A stretch of DNA of 64,000 nt, taken from positions 32,625 to 96,624 of the forward strand of contig NZ_JAUXXE010000002.1 of NCBI RefSeq assembly GCF_030681155.1, written 5' to 3'. The translations under genes were made by a program, and so were the position numbers. Under the pieces are notes generated by a model, which ran no database searches, was not told the origin of the DNA, and worked only from the letters and a program-made list of their open reading frames with translations. Positions 63,154 to 64,000 of this stretch are shown here, in pieces; the first letter of the stretch is position 1; every line of letters starts with the position of its first letter. Source of the DNA: Phenylobacterium sp. (GTDB lineage Bacteria > Pseudomonadota > Alphaproteobacteria > Caulobacterales > Caulobacteraceae).

Positions 63154-64000
63154 ATGACCGCCCACCAGACTATCGAAGCCCCCGCCACGACCGAAACCCT
63201 GACCGGCGCCGAGATCGTGGTCCGCGCCCTCATCGACCAGGGCGTCGAAGTGCTCTTCGGCTATCCGGGCGGCGCGGTCCTGCCGATCTATGACGCCTTG
63301 TTCGAAGAGGCGCGGCTGCAGCACGTGCTGGTCCGCCACGAGCAGGGCGCGACCCATGCCGCCGAGGGCTACGCCCGCTCGACCGGCAAGCCGGGCGTCG
63401 TCCTAGTCACCTCGGGCCCGGGCGCGACCAACGCCATCACCGGCATTGTCGACGCGCTGATGGACTCGATCCCGATGATCGTCTTCACCGGCCAAGTCGC
63501 CACGCACCTGATCGGCACCGACGCCTTCCAGGAATGCGACACCATCGGCATCACCCGGCCGATCACCAAGCACAACTACCTGGTGAAGGACGTGGCCGAT
63601 CTGCCCCGGATCATCCACGAGGCCTTCCACATCGCCACCTCGGGCCGCCCTGGCCCGGTGGTCATCGACATCCCGAAGGACGTGCAGTTCTCCAAGGGCG
63701 CCTATCAGGGCCCCAAGGAAGTCGTTCACGCCCACAACTACAATCCGCGGACCAAGGGCGACTCGGCCAAGATCGCCGAGGCCGTGGCGATGATCGCCGG
63801 CGCGCGTCGGCCGATCCTCTACACCGGTGGCGGCGTCATCAACGCCGGCCCCCGCGCCTCTGAGCTGCTGCGCGAATTCGCCAAGCTGACCGGCGCGCCG
63901 GTCACCTCGACCCTGATGGGCCTGGGCGCCTTCCCCGCCTCCAATCCGGCGTGGCTGGGCATGCTGGGCATGCACGGCAGCTTCGAAGCCAATAACGCCA
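63154..64000 (+). CDS. ilvB: IlvB, acetolactate synthase large subunit (5' part)
   Basis: The first 282 codons; the gene runs off the right edge. The N-terminal thiamine-diphosphate domain has GYPGGAVLPIYDAL and the catalytic Glu in RHEQGATHAAEGYARSTGKPG. The GPGATNAITGI, FTGQVATHLIGTDAFQECD and RPGPVVIDIPKDVQ motifs are diagnostic of acetohydroxyacid synthase. It makes acetolactate and acetohydroxybutyrate for valine, leucine and isoleucine. Preceded by a leader peptide and terminator. Confidence 0.97.
   Translation, partial: MTAHQTIEAPATTETLTGAEIVVRALIDQGVEVLFGYPGGAVLPIYDALFEEARLQHVLVRHEQGATHAAEGYARSTGKPGVVLVTSGPGATNAITGIVDALMDSIPMIVFTGQVATHLIGTDAFQECDTIGITRPITKHNYLVKDVADLPRIIHEAFHIATSGRPGPVVIDIPKDVQFSKGAYQGPKEVVHAHNYNPRTKGDSAKIAEAVAMIAGARRPILYTGGGVINAGPRASELLREFAKLTGAPVTSTLMGLGAFPASNPAWLGMLGMHGSFEANNA

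Noticed and set aside
1..64000. CRISPR arrays, rRNA and tRNA genes
   Set aside because: No regularly spaced repeats and no recognisable tRNA or rRNA sequences were seen in the gaps; very short or unusual RNAs could escape reading by eye.

Overview
The window is a GC-rich chromosomal segment with short intergenic gaps and no mobile elements, rRNA or tRNA. Its flagellar block indicates an alphaproteobacterium of the Caulobacter/Phenylobacterium type: fliL-fliM continues into a pflI-like and a motE-like gene, flgF-flgG-flgA-flgH lies divergently, a TTAACCAT CtrA-type element sits before fliL, and a near-perfect sigma-54 promoter sits before flgF. No gap between genes exceeds about 220 bases.

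Layout. 1-10.3 kb: flagellar block, starting with the 3' end of fliP, then an outer-membrane-type protein, a reverse-strand operon (fliL, fliM, pflI, motE-like, large TPR protein) and the forward operon flgFGAH. 10.3-11.3 kb: two small exported proteins that look like tandem paralogues. 11.3-16.1 kb: isoprenoid operon xseB-ispA-dxs, a histidine phosphatase and a histone-deacetylase-like amidohydrolase. 16.1-21.7 kb: regulators and small enzymes (GNAT, a serine-recombinase-like DNA-binding protein without the catalytic serine, a LysR/aldo-keto reductase divergent pair, a MerC-like protein behind a Zur-like box, a VWA protein, TetR). 21.7-24.4 kb: radical SAM plus UdgX-fusion DNA-repair cassette. 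24.4-32 kb: a DUF1993 protein, a trypsin-like protein, an SRPBCC protein, a two-subunit molybdenum hydroxylase, an MFS transporter and a LanC-like protein. 32-43.7 kb: an AhpD-like gene behind an ECF41-type promoter, a palindromic intergenic repeat, a long reverse-strand run of acyl-CoA/amino-acid metabolism genes (thiolase, acyl-CoA dehydrogenase, DUF3253, uracil-DNA glycosylase family, hydrolase, Leu/Glu-type dehydrogenase), a thioesterase/GNAT/luciferase-like set, an amidohydrolase and a GST. 43.7-51.6 kb: CNT nucleoside transporter, ohr-ohrR peroxide module, S46 peptidase, and a three-gene ABC exporter (permease, ATPase, HlyD adaptor). 51.7-64 kb: an SDR dehydrogenase, two tandem GPH-type sugar symporters, Mrp ATPase, hflK-hflC, a membrane-anchored trypsin-like protease, an HAD phosphatase, serB and miaA (divergent, start codons overlapping), and ilvB behind an attenuator-type leader.

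The best candidates for a second look are the tail of the fliLM operon, the serine-less recombinase-like regulator with its AT-rich leader, the rSAM/UdgX cassette, the LanC-like protein with three Cys at the metal positions, the ECF41-type promoter, and the ilvB leader peptide/attenuator. All assignments come from reading the sequence; no database search was run.
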